DNA of 64,000 nt from Kitasatospora sp. A2-31 (GCF_022288725.1 NZ_JAKNTA010000004.1:274615-338614); one strand, 5' to 3'; shown: positions 38,015-47,035, counted from the first letter of the stretch. Notes: generated from the letters alone by a model not told the origin. Program-made: numbers and translations.

Positions 38015-38449
38015 GTGACCACCCCTGCCGAGCTCCCCGTCACCTGGGCCCCTCGCCGCACCCGGGCGGTGCTGCTGCCGATCTGCGGCCTGCTGGTGGT
38101 GATGTTCGCGGTGATCGCCGTGGCGCTCCCGGCGAACTGGCAGCTCAACGACCGGATCATGATGGTGCTCAGCGGGCTGCTGTTCGCCGGCGCCGGCGTC
38201 ATGCTGGCGCGCCCGCGGGTGAGCGCCGACGCCGAGGGCGTCACCGTGGTGAACTTCGTCCGCAGCCGCCGGCTGGACTGGGCCGAGATCGTCCGGGTCA
38301 ACTTCCGCCAGGGCGACCCGTGGGCGACCCTCGACCTCGCCGACGGCACCTCGCTCGCGGCCGTGGGCATCCAGTCCGGTGTCGGCAAGGCGCAGGCGAT
38401 CGCGGACGCCCGGGCGCTGCGCGACCTGGTCGAGGGCCGCGGCCGCTGA
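38015..38449 (+). CDS. PH-domain membrane protein
   Basis: This 144-residue protein has two membrane segments (about 18-38 and 49-65) followed by a small PH-like domain (bPH6-type: PRVSADAEGVTVVNFVRSRRLDWAEIVRVNF). Such proteins are widespread and of unknown function in actinobacteria. GTG 38015 has GGAG upstream. It is insulated by the two hairpins before it. Confidence 0.85.
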   Translation: MTTPAELPVTWAPRRTRAVLLPICGLLVVMFAVIAVALPANWQLNDRIMMVLSGLLFAGAGVMLARPRVSADAEGVTVVNFVRSRRLDWAEIVRVNFRQGDPWATLDLADGTSLAAVGIQSGVGKAQAIADARALRDLVEGRGR

Positions 38450-38539
38450 GCGTCCGGGCCCGCCCGATCCCCGCTGCCGCCGAGCCCTGGCGGTGGCCCG
38501 CCCCCTGGTGGGTCCGAACACCGGGCCGACGGCCGTACG

Positions 38540-38695
38540 GGTATCGTCTACGCTGGTAAAAGCAGGGCAAAGACGCCCAACGGGGCTTCGCCCTGCCCGA
38601 GAACGACCTGAGGAGTGACTCCCCCCGTCCATGGACGATCCGTCCGGTAGTACCTACGCCGCCCCACTTCCGGCCACCGGAAGGCAGGCGGCACT
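38540..38695 (+). promoter_or_regulatory. Structured 5' leader of the CNNM/CorC operon
   Basis: About 135 transcribed bases precede GTG 38696. A likely -10 is TACGCT near 38548-38553. The leader contains a hairpin GCAGGGC-AAG... with GCTTCGCCCTGC (about 38564-38600), GGAGTGACTCC (about 38612-38622), the exact palindrome GTCCATGGAC (about 38629-38638) and another in the Shine-Dalgarno region. The clustering suggests a cis-regulatory RNA, perhaps sensing magnesium given the gene, but it did not fit the M-box as I remember it. Confidence 0.4.
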
Positions 38696-40039
38696 GTGAT
38701 CACCGCCTGGCTGCTGCTGTTCGCGGCCTTCCTGCTCATCCTGGCCAACGGCCTCTTCGTGGCCGCCGAGTTCGCCTTCGTGACCGTCGAGCGCGGGGCC
38801 GTCGAGCGTGCCGCCGCCGCCGGCGACGCCAGGTCCGCCCGGGTCTCCAGGGCCCTGCGGCACCTCTCCTTCGAGCTCTCCGGTGCCCAGCTCGGCATCA
38901 CCGTCACCTCGCTGGTGGTCGGCATGCTCGCCGAGCCGGCCCTCTCCGTCATCCTCAGCCCGGTCTTCACCGGGATCGGCCTGTCCGAGGGCGCGGCCCG
39001 CGGTGCCGCGGTGATCGTCGGCATGGTGCTGGCCACGGTCGTGCAGATGGTGATCGGCGAGCTGGTCCCGAAGAACTGGGCGATCTCCCGGCCGCTCCAG
39101 GTGGCCCGCTCGGTGGCCGCCCCACACATGGCCTTCTCCTACGTCTGCCGCCCGCTGATCAGCTTCCTGAACGGGTCGGCCGACCGCACCGTCCGCGCCT
39201 TCGGCATCGAGCCGCAGGAGGAGCTGGGCCACGCCCGCACCCCCGCCGAACTGGTCTCGCTGGCCCGGCACTCGGCCCGCGCCGGCGCGATAGACGAGGA
39301 GTCGGCCACGCTGTTCGTGCGGACCCTCGGCCTCGGCGAGCTCACCGCGGAGTCCGTGATGACCCCGCGGGTCGACGTCGCCGCGCTCCAGCGCGACGCC
39401 AGCGCCGCCGACGTGGTCAACCTGACCCGGGCCACCGGTCTCTCCCGCTTCCCGGTCTACGCCGACAGCCTGGACGAGGTCACCGGCACCGTCACGCTCA
39501 AGGACGCCCTCGCCGTGCCGCCCGCCGACCGCGCCACGGTGCGGGTCGTCGACCTCGCCGTCCCGCCGCTGCTGGTGCCCGAGACGCTCCCGGCCGAGCG
39601 GCTGCTCGACCAGCTGCGCCGGCTCCAGCCGATGGCCATCGTGGTCGACGAGTACGGCGGCACCGCCGGCGTCGTCACCGTCGAGGACATCGTCGAGGAG
39701 ATCGTCGGCGCGGTGCAGGACGAGCACGACCCCGCCGACACCCCGGACCTCGTCCCGCTGCCGCCCGTCGACGGGCGACCCGTCTGGGCGGCCGACGGCC
39801 GGGCCCGGATCGACCAGCTGGAGGGCATCGGCCTGTACGCCCCCGACGGGCCCTACGAGACGCTGGCCGGCCTGGTCTCCGACCTGCTCGGCAAGCTGCC
39901 CGCCCCCGGCGAGCGCGCCGAACTGCCCGGCTGGCGCTTCACCGTGGAGGCGGTGGACCGCCACCGCACCAGCCGGGTCCGGGTCGAACGCACCGGCGAA
40001 GCGCACCGCACCGGCGAGGACGAGGACGGCACCCGATGA
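38696..40039 (+). CDS. CNNM/CorC-family membrane protein (hemolysin-type)
   Basis: This 447-residue protein has a DUF21 membrane domain (about 1-190, three to four segments; [29 protein letters not shown]), two CBS domains (about 215-340; [35 protein letters not shown]) and a C-terminal CorC/HlyC domain (about 355-440). Members transport or regulate magnesium and cobalt. The gene overlaps the next by four bases (ATGA). Its long structured leader is discussed separately. Confidence 0.92.
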   Translation: MITAWLLLFAAFLLILANGLFVAAEFAFVTVERGAVERAAAAGDARSARVSRALRHLSFELSGAQLGITVTSLVVGMLAEPALSVILSPVFTGIGLSEGAARGAAVIVGMVLATVVQMVIGELVPKNWAISRPLQVARSVAAPHMAFSYVCRPLISFLNGSADRTVRAFGIEPQEELGHARTPAELVSLARHSARAGAIDEESATLFVRTLGLGELTAESVMTPRVDVAALQRDASAADVVNLTRATGLSRFPVYADSLDEVTGTVTLKDALAVPPADRATVRVVDLAVPPLLVPETLPAERLLDQLRRLQPMAIVVDEYGGTAGVVTVEDIVEEIVGAVQDEHDPADTPDLVPLPPVDGRPVWAADGRARIDQLEGIGLYAPDGPYETLAGLVSDLLGKLPAPGERAELPGWRFTVEAVDRHRTSRVRVERTGEAHRTGEDEDGTR

Positions 40040-41082
40040 CCGCGCTCCAACTGGCCGTCGCCGTCCTGCTGCTGCTCGGCAACGCCTTCTTCGTCGGCGC
40101 CGAGTTCGCCGTCGTCTCGGTCCGCCGCAGCCAGATCGAACCGCTGGCCGAGGCCGGCAACCGGCGTGCCCGCACCGTGCTGCACGCGCTCTCCAACGTC
40201 TCCGCGATGCTCGCCGCCGCCCAGCTCGGCATCACCGTCTGCTCGCTGGGCCTCGGTGCCCTCGCCGAGCCGACCATCGCCCACCTGCTGGAGGGGCCTT
40301 TCCACGCCATCGGCGTGCCCTCCGGCCTGATGCACCCGCTCTCCTACGGCATCTCGCTGGCGGTGGTGGTCTTCCTGCACATGGTGATGGGCGAGATGGT
40401 GCCGAAGAACATGGCGATGGCCGGACCGGAGAAGGCAGCGCTCTGGCTCGGCCCGCCGCTGGACCGGCTCGCCCGCTGGCTCGCGCCGGTCATCCGCGCC
40501 CTGAACGCCTTCGCCAACGGCGTGCTCAGGCTGTTCCGGGTCGACGGCAAGGACGAGGTCGAGTCGGTCTTCACCACCGAGCAGCTGATGTACCTGCTGG
40601 TCGACTCCCGGGACGCCGGACTGCTCGACTGGGACCGTCAGGAGCGCCTGGAGGACGCCCTGGACCTGGGCCGCCGCCCGGTCACCGACGTGCTGCTCAA
40701 GCCCGAGCAGCTGGTCACGGTGGACACCGGGGTCACCGCGGAGCAGGTCGAGGAGCTGGCGCTGCGCACCGGCTTCTCGCGCTTCCCGGTCACCGACGGC
40801 GACCCGGCCGGCCACGGCTACCTGGGGTACGTGCACCTCAAGGACGTCCTGGACGTCGAGGACCGGTCGGCCCCGGTCCCGGCCCGCCTCTGGCGGCCGA
40901 TCACCGTGCTGCGCGGCTCGCTCCCGCTGGACGACGCGCTCGGCGCGATGCGCCGGGCCGCCTGTCACCTGGCGGCGGTGCTCGACCAGGACGGGCGGAC
41001 CCTCGGCGTCGCGATGCTGGAGGACGTGCTGGAGGAGCTGGTCGGCGAGATGCACGACCCGGACCACCGCACGGTGGCCTGA
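40036..41082 (+). CDS. CNNM/CorC-family protein, short form
   Basis: This 348-residue paralog of the preceding gene has the DUF21 domain (about 1-190; LGITVCSLGLGALAEPTI, MGEMVPKNMAMA) and two CBS domains (about 210-340), ending in LEDVLEELVGEMHDPDHR. It lacks the C-terminal CorC/HlyC domain that its neighbour has. The two probably form a heteromeric complex, as in other actinobacterial tandem pairs. Its stop lies next to an 18-bp tandem duplication. Confidence 0.9.
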   Translation: MTALQLAVAVLLLLGNAFFVGAEFAVVSVRRSQIEPLAEAGNRRARTVLHALSNVSAMLAAAQLGITVCSLGLGALAEPTIAHLLEGPFHAIGVPSGLMHPLSYGISLAVVVFLHMVMGEMVPKNMAMAGPEKAALWLGPPLDRLARWLAPVIRALNAFANGVLRLFRVDGKDEVESVFTTEQLMYLLVDSRDAGLLDWDRQERLEDALDLGRRPVTDVLLKPEQLVTVDTGVTAEQVEELALRTGFSRFPVTDGDPAGHGYLGYVHLKDVLDVEDRSAPVPARLWRPITVLRGSLPLDDALGAMRRAACHLAAVLDQDGRTLGVAMLEDVLEELVGEMHDPDHRTVA

Positions 41083-41117
41083 CCGGCGTTCCGCCGCGGA
41101 CCGGCGTTCCGCCGCGG
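41082..41117. repeat. 18-bp tandem duplication after the CNNM gene stop
   Basis: The unit ACCGGCGTTCCGCCGCGG lies at 41082-41099 and again at 41100-41117, without differences. The last base of the TGA stop (41080-41082) belongs to the first copy. Confidence 0.8.
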
Positions 41118-41282
41118 GGGCGAGGGCCGGGAGAGGGCCGGGCAGCGCCCGGCGGGAGTTCGCGAAGCCAGTTCGCGGCCCGTCCGTTCCGGCGGTCCGT
41201 TCCCGCCCGGTCCCGCCCGCCGCAACGGCCGCGCGTCGTCCTTCGCTCCGGGCGATTCTGCTCTGAGCATGCAGCCGTTCCC

Positions 41283-41315
41283 ATGCCGATCATCCGCGTG
41301 CAGGGTGGTCGGCAT
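41283..41315 (+). promoter_or_regulatory. Hairpin covering the ribosome site and start codon of the epimerase gene
   Basis: ATGCCGATCATCC (41283-41295) pairs with GGGTGGTCGGCAT (41303-41315) over 13 positions, two of them G-U, around a seven-base loop. The right arm contains the AGGGTGG ribosome site and the first two bases of the ATG at 41314, so in mRNA it would hide the start of translation. As DNA it could equally be an operator. Confidence 0.5.
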
Positions 41316-42297
41316 GAGGCTTCTACTGCTGGGTGGAACGGAGTTCGTCGGGCGTGCCCTCACCGAGGACGCACTGGCACCGGGATGGGAGGTGACGGTC
41401 TTCCACCGGGGGACGCACGCGCCGCCGGAGGGCGTGCGCGCCCTGCACGGGGACCGCACGGCCGAGGGCGGTCTGGCCGCGCTGGCCGAGGGGGAGTGGG
41501 ACGCCGTGGTGGACACCTGGGCGGGCGCGCCGTCGGTGGTGCGCGACAGCGCCGGGTTGCTGGCCGACCGGGTCGGCCGCCACGTGTACGTGTCCAGCCG
41601 GTCGGTGTACGCCTTCCCGGTGCCGGCGGGGGCCGCCGCGGCCGAGGACGCCCCGCTGGTGGACGGTTCGCCCGACGACGGCGAGGTCCCGTACGCGGAG
41701 TCCAAGCGCGGCGGCGAGCTGGCGGCGCTGGACGCGTTCGGGGAGCGCGCGCTGCTGGTGCGGGCCGGACTGATCATCGGCCCGTACGAGAACATCGGCC
41801 GACTGCCCTGGTGGCTCAACCGGGTCGCCCGCGGTGGCCCGGTCCTCGCCCCGGGGCCGCGCGACCTCGCGCTGCAGTTCGTCGACGTCCGCGACCTCGC
41901 GTCCTGGACCCTCGACGCACTCGCAGCGGGCCGGTCCGGGCCCTACGACCTGGTGAGTCCGCCCGGGCACGCCACCATGGCCGAGCTGCTGGAGGAGTGC
42001 GTCCGGGTCACCGGCGCCGACGCGGAGCTGCGCTGGAAGGAGCCGGAGGCCGTGCTCGCCGCGGGGGTCGAGCCCTGGTGGGAGCTGCCGTTCTGGCTCC
42101 CGCCGGGCGAGCTCCGCGACGCCATGTACGGGGCCGACGTCAGCCGGGCGCTGGCGGCGGGGCTGCGCTGCCGCCCGGTCGCGGAGACGGTCGCGGACAC
42201 CTGGGCCTGGCTGCAGGCGATCGGCGGCACGGCTCCGCAGCGCCCGGACCGGCCCGCCGTCGGCCTGGCGCCGGAGCGCGAGGCGGAGCTGCTCTGA
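41314..42297 (+). CDS. NAD-dependent epimerase/dehydratase-like protein
   Basis: This 327-residue extended-SDR protein starts MRLLLLGGTEFVGRAL (Rossmann motif GGTEFVG). It contains VYVSSRSVYA and the YAESK pair (YxxxK type, about 126-130), then a QFVDVRDLASWTL segment. It resembles the actinobacterial reductase group that includes isoflavone-reductase-like proteins; the substrate is unknown. ATG 41314 has AGGGTGG nearby, inside the hairpin described separately. It is convergent with the TPR-ATPase gene, with a terminator between. Confidence 0.85.
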   Translation: MRLLLLGGTEFVGRALTEDALAPGWEVTVFHRGTHAPPEGVRALHGDRTAEGGLAALAEGEWDAVVDTWAGAPSVVRDSAGLLADRVGRHVYVSSRSVYAFPVPAGAAAAEDAPLVDGSPDDGEVPYAESKRGGELAALDAFGERALLVRAGLIIGPYENIGRLPWWLNRVARGGPVLAPGPRDLALQFVDVRDLASWTLDALAAGRSGPYDLVSPPGHATMAELLEECVRVTGADAELRWKEPEAVLAAGVEPWWELPFWLPPGELRDAMYGADVSRALAAGLRCRPVAETVADTWAWLQAIGGTAPQRPDRPAVGLAPEREAELL

Positions 42298-42301
42298 GCG
42301 C

Positions 42302-42332
42302 GGTGCCCGGCGGAGTCGACCCGCCGGGCACC
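42302..42332. terminator. Bidirectional terminator between convergent genes
   Basis: Arms GGTGCCCGGCGG (42302-42313) and the exact complement at 42321-42332 enclose AGTCGAC. It lies five bases after the epimerase stop and 42 bases before the end of the opposite-strand ATPase gene. Confidence 0.7.
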
Positions 42333-42373
42333 CCACCCCGGGCGCGTCCGACGGGCGGCCGGGGCACGGAGGA

Positions 42374-44521
42374 TCAGCCCCGGCCGTCGATCAGCTCGCC
42401 GTAGGCCTGGACGAGGTCCGGCAGCCGCAGGGTGGCCAGGTCCTCGCGGCCGGGCGGTTCGCGCAGCAGCGTGAGCCGCAGGTCCCGGTAGGCGCAGGAC
42501 TTCTCGTACAGGGTGCGGATGAACCGGCCGTTGCCGAGCTCGTCGATCCAGCCCTCGCGGACCACGTGGGTGCAGATGCTGGCCAGCTCCTCGGCGGCGT
42601 CCTCGTCCCAGCCGTCGCCGTCCCGGTCGGCCAGCGCCGCACCGATCGCGGTCAGCTCGCCCGGGCGGTAGCTGGGGAAGTCCACCCGGGTGGTGAAGCG
42701 GGAGTTCAGGCCGGGGTTGGTGGCGAGCAGCCGGTTCATCCCCTCCGGGTAGCCGGCCAGGATCACCACCAGCCGGTCGCGGTTGTCCTCGGCCCGCTTC
42801 AGCAGGACCTGCAGGGCCTCGTCGCCGTACGCATCACCCTTGCTGTAGCCGGAGTTGGAGAGGCTGTAGGCCTCGTCGATGAAGAGCACGCCGTCCAGCG
42901 CGGAGTCGATCAGCTCGTTCGCCTTCACCGCCGTCTGGCCGAGGAACTCGCCGACCAGATCGGCTCGTTGGGCCTCGACCAGATGGTCGCCGGAGAGCAG
43001 GCCGAGGGCGTGGAACACCCGGCCGAGGATGCGCGCGACGGTGGTCTTGCCGGTGCCGGAGGGGCCGGAGAAGACGAAGTGCCGCTTGGGCGGCTGGACC
43101 GGCAGGCCCTGTGCGGCCCGCAGCCGGGACATCCGCAGCTGGGCGGAGAGCGCCCGGACCTGCCGCTTGACCGGCTCCAGGCCGACCATCCGGGAGAGCT
43201 CGGCGAGGGCTGCGTCCAGCTCCTGCTCGCTGCCGGTCCGGCCGGCGGTGGCGAAGGCGCCCGCCGTCCGGGGGAGCGCCTCGCCGTGGGTCGGTCCGGC
43301 GCCGCCCGCCGCCGGGACGAGGGGCGGGACGGCCGGGCCCGGGCGCTCGCCGGCGGGGGCGGCCTGGCCCGGGGGCACCGGGGCGCCGGCGGCGCCGGGC
43401 GTACCGGGTCTGGGCGCCGGATCGGCGCCGCCGGCGTCCTGTTCGGCCGGGAGCGGCCCGGACGCCGGCCCGCCGGAGAAGGCCTCGGCAGGGTAGGACT
43501 CCGCGGAGTAGGCCTCGGCCGAGTACGCCTCGGCGGAGGAGGTCCCGGCCGGGCCGGCCCCGCCGCCGAAAGCGCCGGGCTCGAACCCGGCGGCGTCCTG
43601 GCCCCCGGCCGCCAACGCGTCCAGGTCGGCGGTGGAACCCGGTCCGTCGGTGTCCCACCCGATGTCGCCGGCCGCCGTACCCGCCTCGCGACCGGCCGCG
43701 CCCATGGCGTCCAGCAGCGCGTCCCCCAGCCCGTCCTCGGCCGCGATCGCCGCGAGCCGGGCCGCGGTGTCCATGAACGCCGGGTCGGCCCGGTGCACCG
43801 CACGGTAGAGCGGTAACGCGGCGGCGCTGCGCCCGGCCCCCTCGTACGCCCGCGCCAGCCAGTACCGCAGCTCCTTGCGCTGCGGCTGCTCGGAGCGGCA
43901 GCGGGCGAGCGAGGCCGCCAGCGGGGCCTGCGCCTGCGCGCACATGTCCAGCCGTACCCGGGCCATGCCGGCGAACAGCCCGGCCTCGATGCCGAGCAGC
44001 GGGTCGTCCAGCAGCCGGTCGGTGTCGCGGATCAGCTGCTCCCAGTCCTTGAGCAGGTAGGAGCGGCAGGCGTGCAGGAAGCGGGCCGACGGGTCCTCGG
44101 TGGGGGACGGGCACTGCTCCAGCGCCTGGTCCAGCTCGGAGAGGTGGCGGCCGTCCAGCCAGTGCGAGGCGTGGGCCAGGGCGAGGTCCCGGGAGTCCTC
44201 CAGCACCGGCTGGACCCACCAGCCCAGCCAGTACCAGGAGCTGAGCGGCCGGCTGTGGCGGCGGCGCTGCTCGCCGAAACGTTTCTGGTTCCGGTACATC
44301 GCCAGCAGGGCGCCGGAGGTGTCGCTGCGCAGCGCGTGCAGGCCGAGCCAGGCGTCGGCCATCCCCGGGTCCAGCCGGACGGCCGTTCGGAACTCCTCCT
44401 CCGCGCGGGCGTACGCTCCCGCCGTGTAGGCGTCCATCGCGCGCAGCCAGGCACGGTCGGCGAGCCGGTTCGGGGCCGGGCCGCCCGCGTTGTCGCTGTC
44501 GGAACTGTCCACCGTCGTCAC
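42374..44521 (-). CDS. TPR-CbxX/CfqX AAA ATPase (EccA-like)
   Basis: This 715-residue protein has TPR-like helices at about 20-270 (YTAGAYARAEEEFRTAVRLDP), a long Ala/Gly/Pro/Glu-rich linker with repeated SAEAY units (about 300-430) and a C-terminal AAA domain: VGLEPVKRQVRAL, Walker A SGPSGTGKTTVAR (about 485), Walker B GVLFIDEAYSL, ILAGYPEGMNRLL and the C-terminal lid. EccA-type ATPases serve type VII secretion, but no Esx or EccC genes are near, so a different client is possible. A TTA codon lies at 43814-43816 (SAAALPLY), suggesting bldA-dependent translation. Confidence 0.87.
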   Translation of the reverse strand: MTTVDSSDSDNAGGPAPNRLADRAWLRAMDAYTAGAYARAEEEFRTAVRLDPGMADAWLGLHALRSDTSGALLAMYRNQKRFGEQRRRHSRPLSSWYWLGWWVQPVLEDSRDLALAHASHWLDGRHLSELDQALEQCPSPTEDPSARFLHACRSYLLKDWEQLIRDTDRLLDDPLLGIEAGLFAGMARVRLDMCAQAQAPLAASLARCRSEQPQRKELRYWLARAYEGAGRSAAALPLYRAVHRADPAFMDTAARLAAIAAEDGLGDALLDAMGAAGREAGTAAGDIGWDTDGPGSTADLDALAAGGQDAAGFEPGAFGGGAGPAGTSSAEAYSAEAYSAESYPAEAFSGGPASGPLPAEQDAGGADPAPRPGTPGAAGAPVPPGQAAPAGERPGPAVPPLVPAAGGAGPTHGEALPRTAGAFATAGRTGSEQELDAALAELSRMVGLEPVKRQVRALSAQLRMSRLRAAQGLPVQPPKRHFVFSGPSGTGKTTVARILGRVFHALGLLSGDHLVEAQRADLVGEFLGQTAVKANELIDSALDGVLFIDEAYSLSNSGYSKGDAYGDEALQVLLKRAEDNRDRLVVILAGYPEGMNRLLATNPGLNSRFTTRVDFPSYRPGELTAIGAALADRDGDGWDEDAAEELASICTHVVREGWIDELGNGRFIRTLYEKSCAYRDLRLTLLREPPGREDLATLRLPDLVQAYGELIDGRG

Positions 44522-44883
44522 TCACGCCCCCCGCGGTGTGCCTCGGGGCCCGGCCGGCGTCGGAGTCGTCGTGCGCGGAGCCGGCCGGTGGTCGTACGCC
44601 CCCGGGACGCATATGCGCCTCCCGGAAATCGTACCGGCGCGGCGCTGATCCGGAAGGGTGCCGCACCGGGTCAAATGCGATCGAGGGCGCGGGTGTTGGG
44701 CTTTCGACCGAGCCGCGGGGCCCGGAAGGGCGCACCGGCGCGCGGGGGCTGCGCACAGGGCGCGCGGGAGCGGGGACGGCACCCCCGGCTCACGGGGGAA
44801 CAAGCCGGGGGTGCCGAGTCGAGGTGTCGCGCGATCCGTGGATGCGGCGACACCGGAAACCTAATTCCTGGCGATACCGCAGG
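44522..44883 (-). other. Intergenic region with terminator and promoter
   Basis: This 362-base gap between two minus-strand genes holds the terminator-like hairpin at 44778-44815. I see no gene. The ATPase promoter probably lies at its left end, near 44540-44640. Confidence 0.45.
44778..44815 (-). terminator. Perfect 13-bp-stem terminator
   Basis: GGCACCCCCGGCT (44778-44790) and its exact complement (44803-44815) flank a 12-base loop. It lies about 70 bases past the kinase stop on the minus strand and ends that transcript. Confidence 0.65.
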
Positions 44884-45594
44884 TCAAGGGCTTGTTGAAG
44901 GTTCACCGACGGTGCTCGGCGTGATCCGCCCGGTCACGCCGTCGACCCGCGTCGCGGCGTACGGGCGGCTCGGGTCGACGGCGAAATGTGCCGTTTCGGC
45001 CCGTGTCCAGCCCTCCCAGAACTCCGCCAGTGCCGGGCCGTCCCGCTCCTCGCCGCGCCGCCGGGCGTCCTCGGCCGCCAGCTCCATCCAGACCACCCGT
45101 GCCAGCCACGGCCGCACCGCGCGCCGCCCGGCGCCGACCCCCTCCACCAGGACCACCGGCGCGCTCGGCACCGCTGCCGTGGAGGCGAAACGGCGCAGCG
45201 TCCAGTCGTACACCTCGTACGCGGCGTCCCGGCCGGCCGCCAGCGGCTCCAGCACCTGCTCCCTCAGCCGCCCGGTCCAGCCGAACGGCTCCGCGTGGGT
45301 GGCCAGGTCGTCCAGGTGCACGACCGGAGCGCCGCCGAGCGCGGCGGCCAGCCGGCCGGCGAAGGTGGTCTTGCCGGACCCCGCGTGGCCGTCCACCGCG
45401 ACCAGTCGCACCGGCCCGCAGGACGGCGCGAGGGCGTGCAGCTCGGCCGCGAGCGCGGTCAGCCCGGCGGTGGACTCCCCGGAGCCGCCCCCCGCCCGGC
45501 GGCCGGCGCCCGCGGCACCGGCGCCGGCCGCCCCGGCGGTGCGCACATCGGACCGACCCCAGGACGGGGGTTCGAAGGTTTCGGAAGCAGCCAC
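44884..45594 (-). CDS. Uridine-kinase-like P-loop protein
   Basis: This 236-residue protein has Walker A GHAGSGKTTF (about 66-75), VVHLDDL (Walker B-like, about 91-97), YDWTLRRF and VVLVEGVGAGRRA. It then has VDGVTGRI near the end. It resembles the actinobacterial uridine-kinase-like or nucleoside-kinase group; the substrate is not certain. GTG 45594 is chosen because the frame before it is short and no better start exists; the ribosome site is weak. It is divergent from the acyl-CoA dehydrogenase gene. Confidence 0.72.
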   Translation of the reverse strand: MAASETFEPPSWGRSDVRTAGAAGAGAAGAGRRAGGGSGESTAGLTALAAELHALAPSCGPVRLVAVDGHAGSGKTTFAGRLAAALGGAPVVHLDDLATHAEPFGWTGRLREQVLEPLAAGRDAAYEVYDWTLRRFASTAAVPSAPVVLVEGVGAGRRAVRPWLARVVWMELAAEDARRRGEERDGPALAEFWEGWTRAETAHFAVDPSRPYAATRVDGVTGRITPSTVGEPSTSP

Positions 45595-45695
45595 AATGGC
45601 CAGCCTACGGCGGCCCGCATGCCGATACGGACAGTGATCCCCCGCAGGTCGTGACGGCAGTGCCGGGAATCGGGCATACTCGCATCGCCACGCTT

Positions 45696-45711
45696 GTGAA
45701 CGGCCGTTCAC
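45696..45711 (+). promoter_or_regulatory. Perfect 16-bp palindrome before the acyl-CoA dehydrogenase gene
   Basis: GTGAACGGCCGTTCAC is an exact palindrome about 15 bases downstream of a likely -10 (CATACT, 45675-45680; a -35-like GTGACG lies 18 bases further upstream). This is where a TetR-family fatty-acid or acyl-CoA regulator would bind. The regulator is not encoded nearby. Confidence 0.55.
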
Positions 45712-45804
45712 CGCAATCCGGTGCCGGTCGGTCCGACCAGCCACACCCGCGTCGGGCCCGCCACTCCGGGGCCCGGTGCCCGAACGAGGAGGCGACCAGC
45801 CGCC

Positions 45805-46968
45805 ATGACCACCTCCCCTGCGAAAGCCGTGGACCGTCAGCTCCCCAGCGAGGAGGCCCGCGAGCTGCTGGGCCTGACCCGGGAGCTGGTCCAGCGCGAG
45901 CTGCTGCCGCGCGCGGCGGAGGACGAGGCCGCCGGCCGCTTCCCGCGCGAGGTCTTCCGCACCCTCGGCGCGGCCGGCCTGCTCTCGCTCCCGTACGAGG
46001 AGAAGTACGGCGGCGGCGACCAGCCGTACGAGGTCTACCTGCAGGTGCTGGAGGAGCTGTCGGCCGGCTGGCTGGCGGTCGGCCTCGGTGTCAGCGTGCA
46101 CACCCTCTCCTGCCACGCCCTGGCCACCTTCGGCACGGAGGAGCAGCGCGCCGAGTGGCTGCCGGGCATGCTCTCCGGCGACCAGCTCGGCGCGTACTGC
46201 CTCTCCGAGCCGCAGTCCGGCTCCGACGCCGCCGCGCTGCGCACCCGCGCCGACCTGGACGGCGACGACTACGTGGTCAGCGGCACCAAGGCGTGGATCA
46301 CCCACGGCGGGCAGGCCGACTTCTACAGCGCCCTGGTGCGCACCGGCGAGCCGGGCTCGCGCGGCATCAGCTGCCTGCTGGTGCCGGGTGTCACGGCCGG
46401 CCTCTCGGCGGCCCCGCCGGAGCAGAAGATGGGCATGCGCTCCTCGCCGACCGCCCAGCTGCACTTCGACGGCGCCCGGGTGCCCCGCGAGCGGCTGATC
46501 GGCACGGAGGGGCAGGGCTTCCAGATCGCACTCGCCGCACTGGACTCCGGCCGCCTCGGCATCGCCGCCTGTGCGATCGGCGTGGCCCAGGCCGCGCTGG
46601 ACCTCGCCGTCGAGTACGCGCGCACCCGCCGCCAGTTCGGCCGCCCGATCGCCGACTTCCAGGGCCTGTCCTTCATGCTCGCCGACATGGCGACCCAGAT
46701 CGAGGCCGGCCGCTCGCTCTACCTGTCCGCCGCGCGGCTGCGCGACGCGGGCCGGCCGTTCTCCAAGGAGGCGGCGATGGCCAAGCTGTTCTGCACCGAC
46801 ACCGTGATGCGGGTGACCACCGACGCCGTGCAGGTCCTCGGCGGCTACGGCTACACCCAGGACTTCCCGGCCGAGCGCTACATGCGCGAGGCCAAGGTGC
46901 TGCAGATCGTCGAAGGCACCAACCAGATCCAGCGGCTGGTGATCGGCCGTCACCTGACGAAGGGCTGA
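45805..46968 (+). CDS. Acyl-CoA dehydrogenase
   Basis: This 387-residue protein has the ACAD motifs: YCLSEPQSGSDAAAL (about 132-146), SGTKAWITHGG, LDSGRLGIAACAIG, the helical bundle ARTRRQFGRPIADFQ and the C-terminal QVLGGYGYTQDFPAERYMREAKVLQIVEGTNQIQ, where the E of YMREAK-VLQIVEGT holds the catalytic acid position. It oxidises a short or medium acyl-CoA with FAD. ATG 45805 follows GAGGAGG. It is followed by a 42-bp perfect palindrome. Confidence 0.95.
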   Translation: MTTSPAKAVDRQLPSEEARELLGLTRELVQRELLPRAAEDEAAGRFPREVFRTLGAAGLLSLPYEEKYGGGDQPYEVYLQVLEELSAGWLAVGLGVSVHTLSCHALATFGTEEQRAEWLPGMLSGDQLGAYCLSEPQSGSDAAALRTRADLDGDDYVVSGTKAWITHGGQADFYSALVRTGEPGSRGISCLLVPGVTAGLSAAPPEQKMGMRSSPTAQLHFDGARVPRERLIGTEGQGFQIALAALDSGRLGIAACAIGVAQAALDLAVEYARTRRQFGRPIADFQGLSFMLADMATQIEAGRSLYLSAARLRDAGRPFSKEAAMAKLFCTDTVMRVTTDAVQVLGGYGYTQDFPAERYMREAKVLQIVEGTNQIQRLVIGRHLTKG

Positions 46969-46993
46969 TCCGTCGCCGGCCGGCCGGCGTGCG

Positions 46994-47035
46994 CGACGGT
47001 GGCCCGTCCGGGGATCCCCGGACGGGCCACCGTCG
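46994..47035. terminator. 42-bp perfect palindrome, strong terminator
   Basis: Two 20-base arms, 46994-47013 and 47016-47035, are exact complements around the central AT. It lies 26 bases past the acyl-CoA dehydrogenase stop. It is the longest perfect palindrome I found in the window and would act in both directions. Confidence 0.75.

Noticed and set aside
38540..38695. M-box (ykoK) magnesium riboswitch before the CNNM genes
   Set aside because: A short CAAAGACGCC word resembles part of the M-box, but the rest of the order and the conserved GGTGAGGCTCC block are not present, so I only call it a structured leader.
42374..44521. Type VII secretion locus, suggested by the EccA-like ATPase
   Set aside because: No Esx, EccB-E or mycosin genes are near, so the ATPase alone does not support a secretion system.
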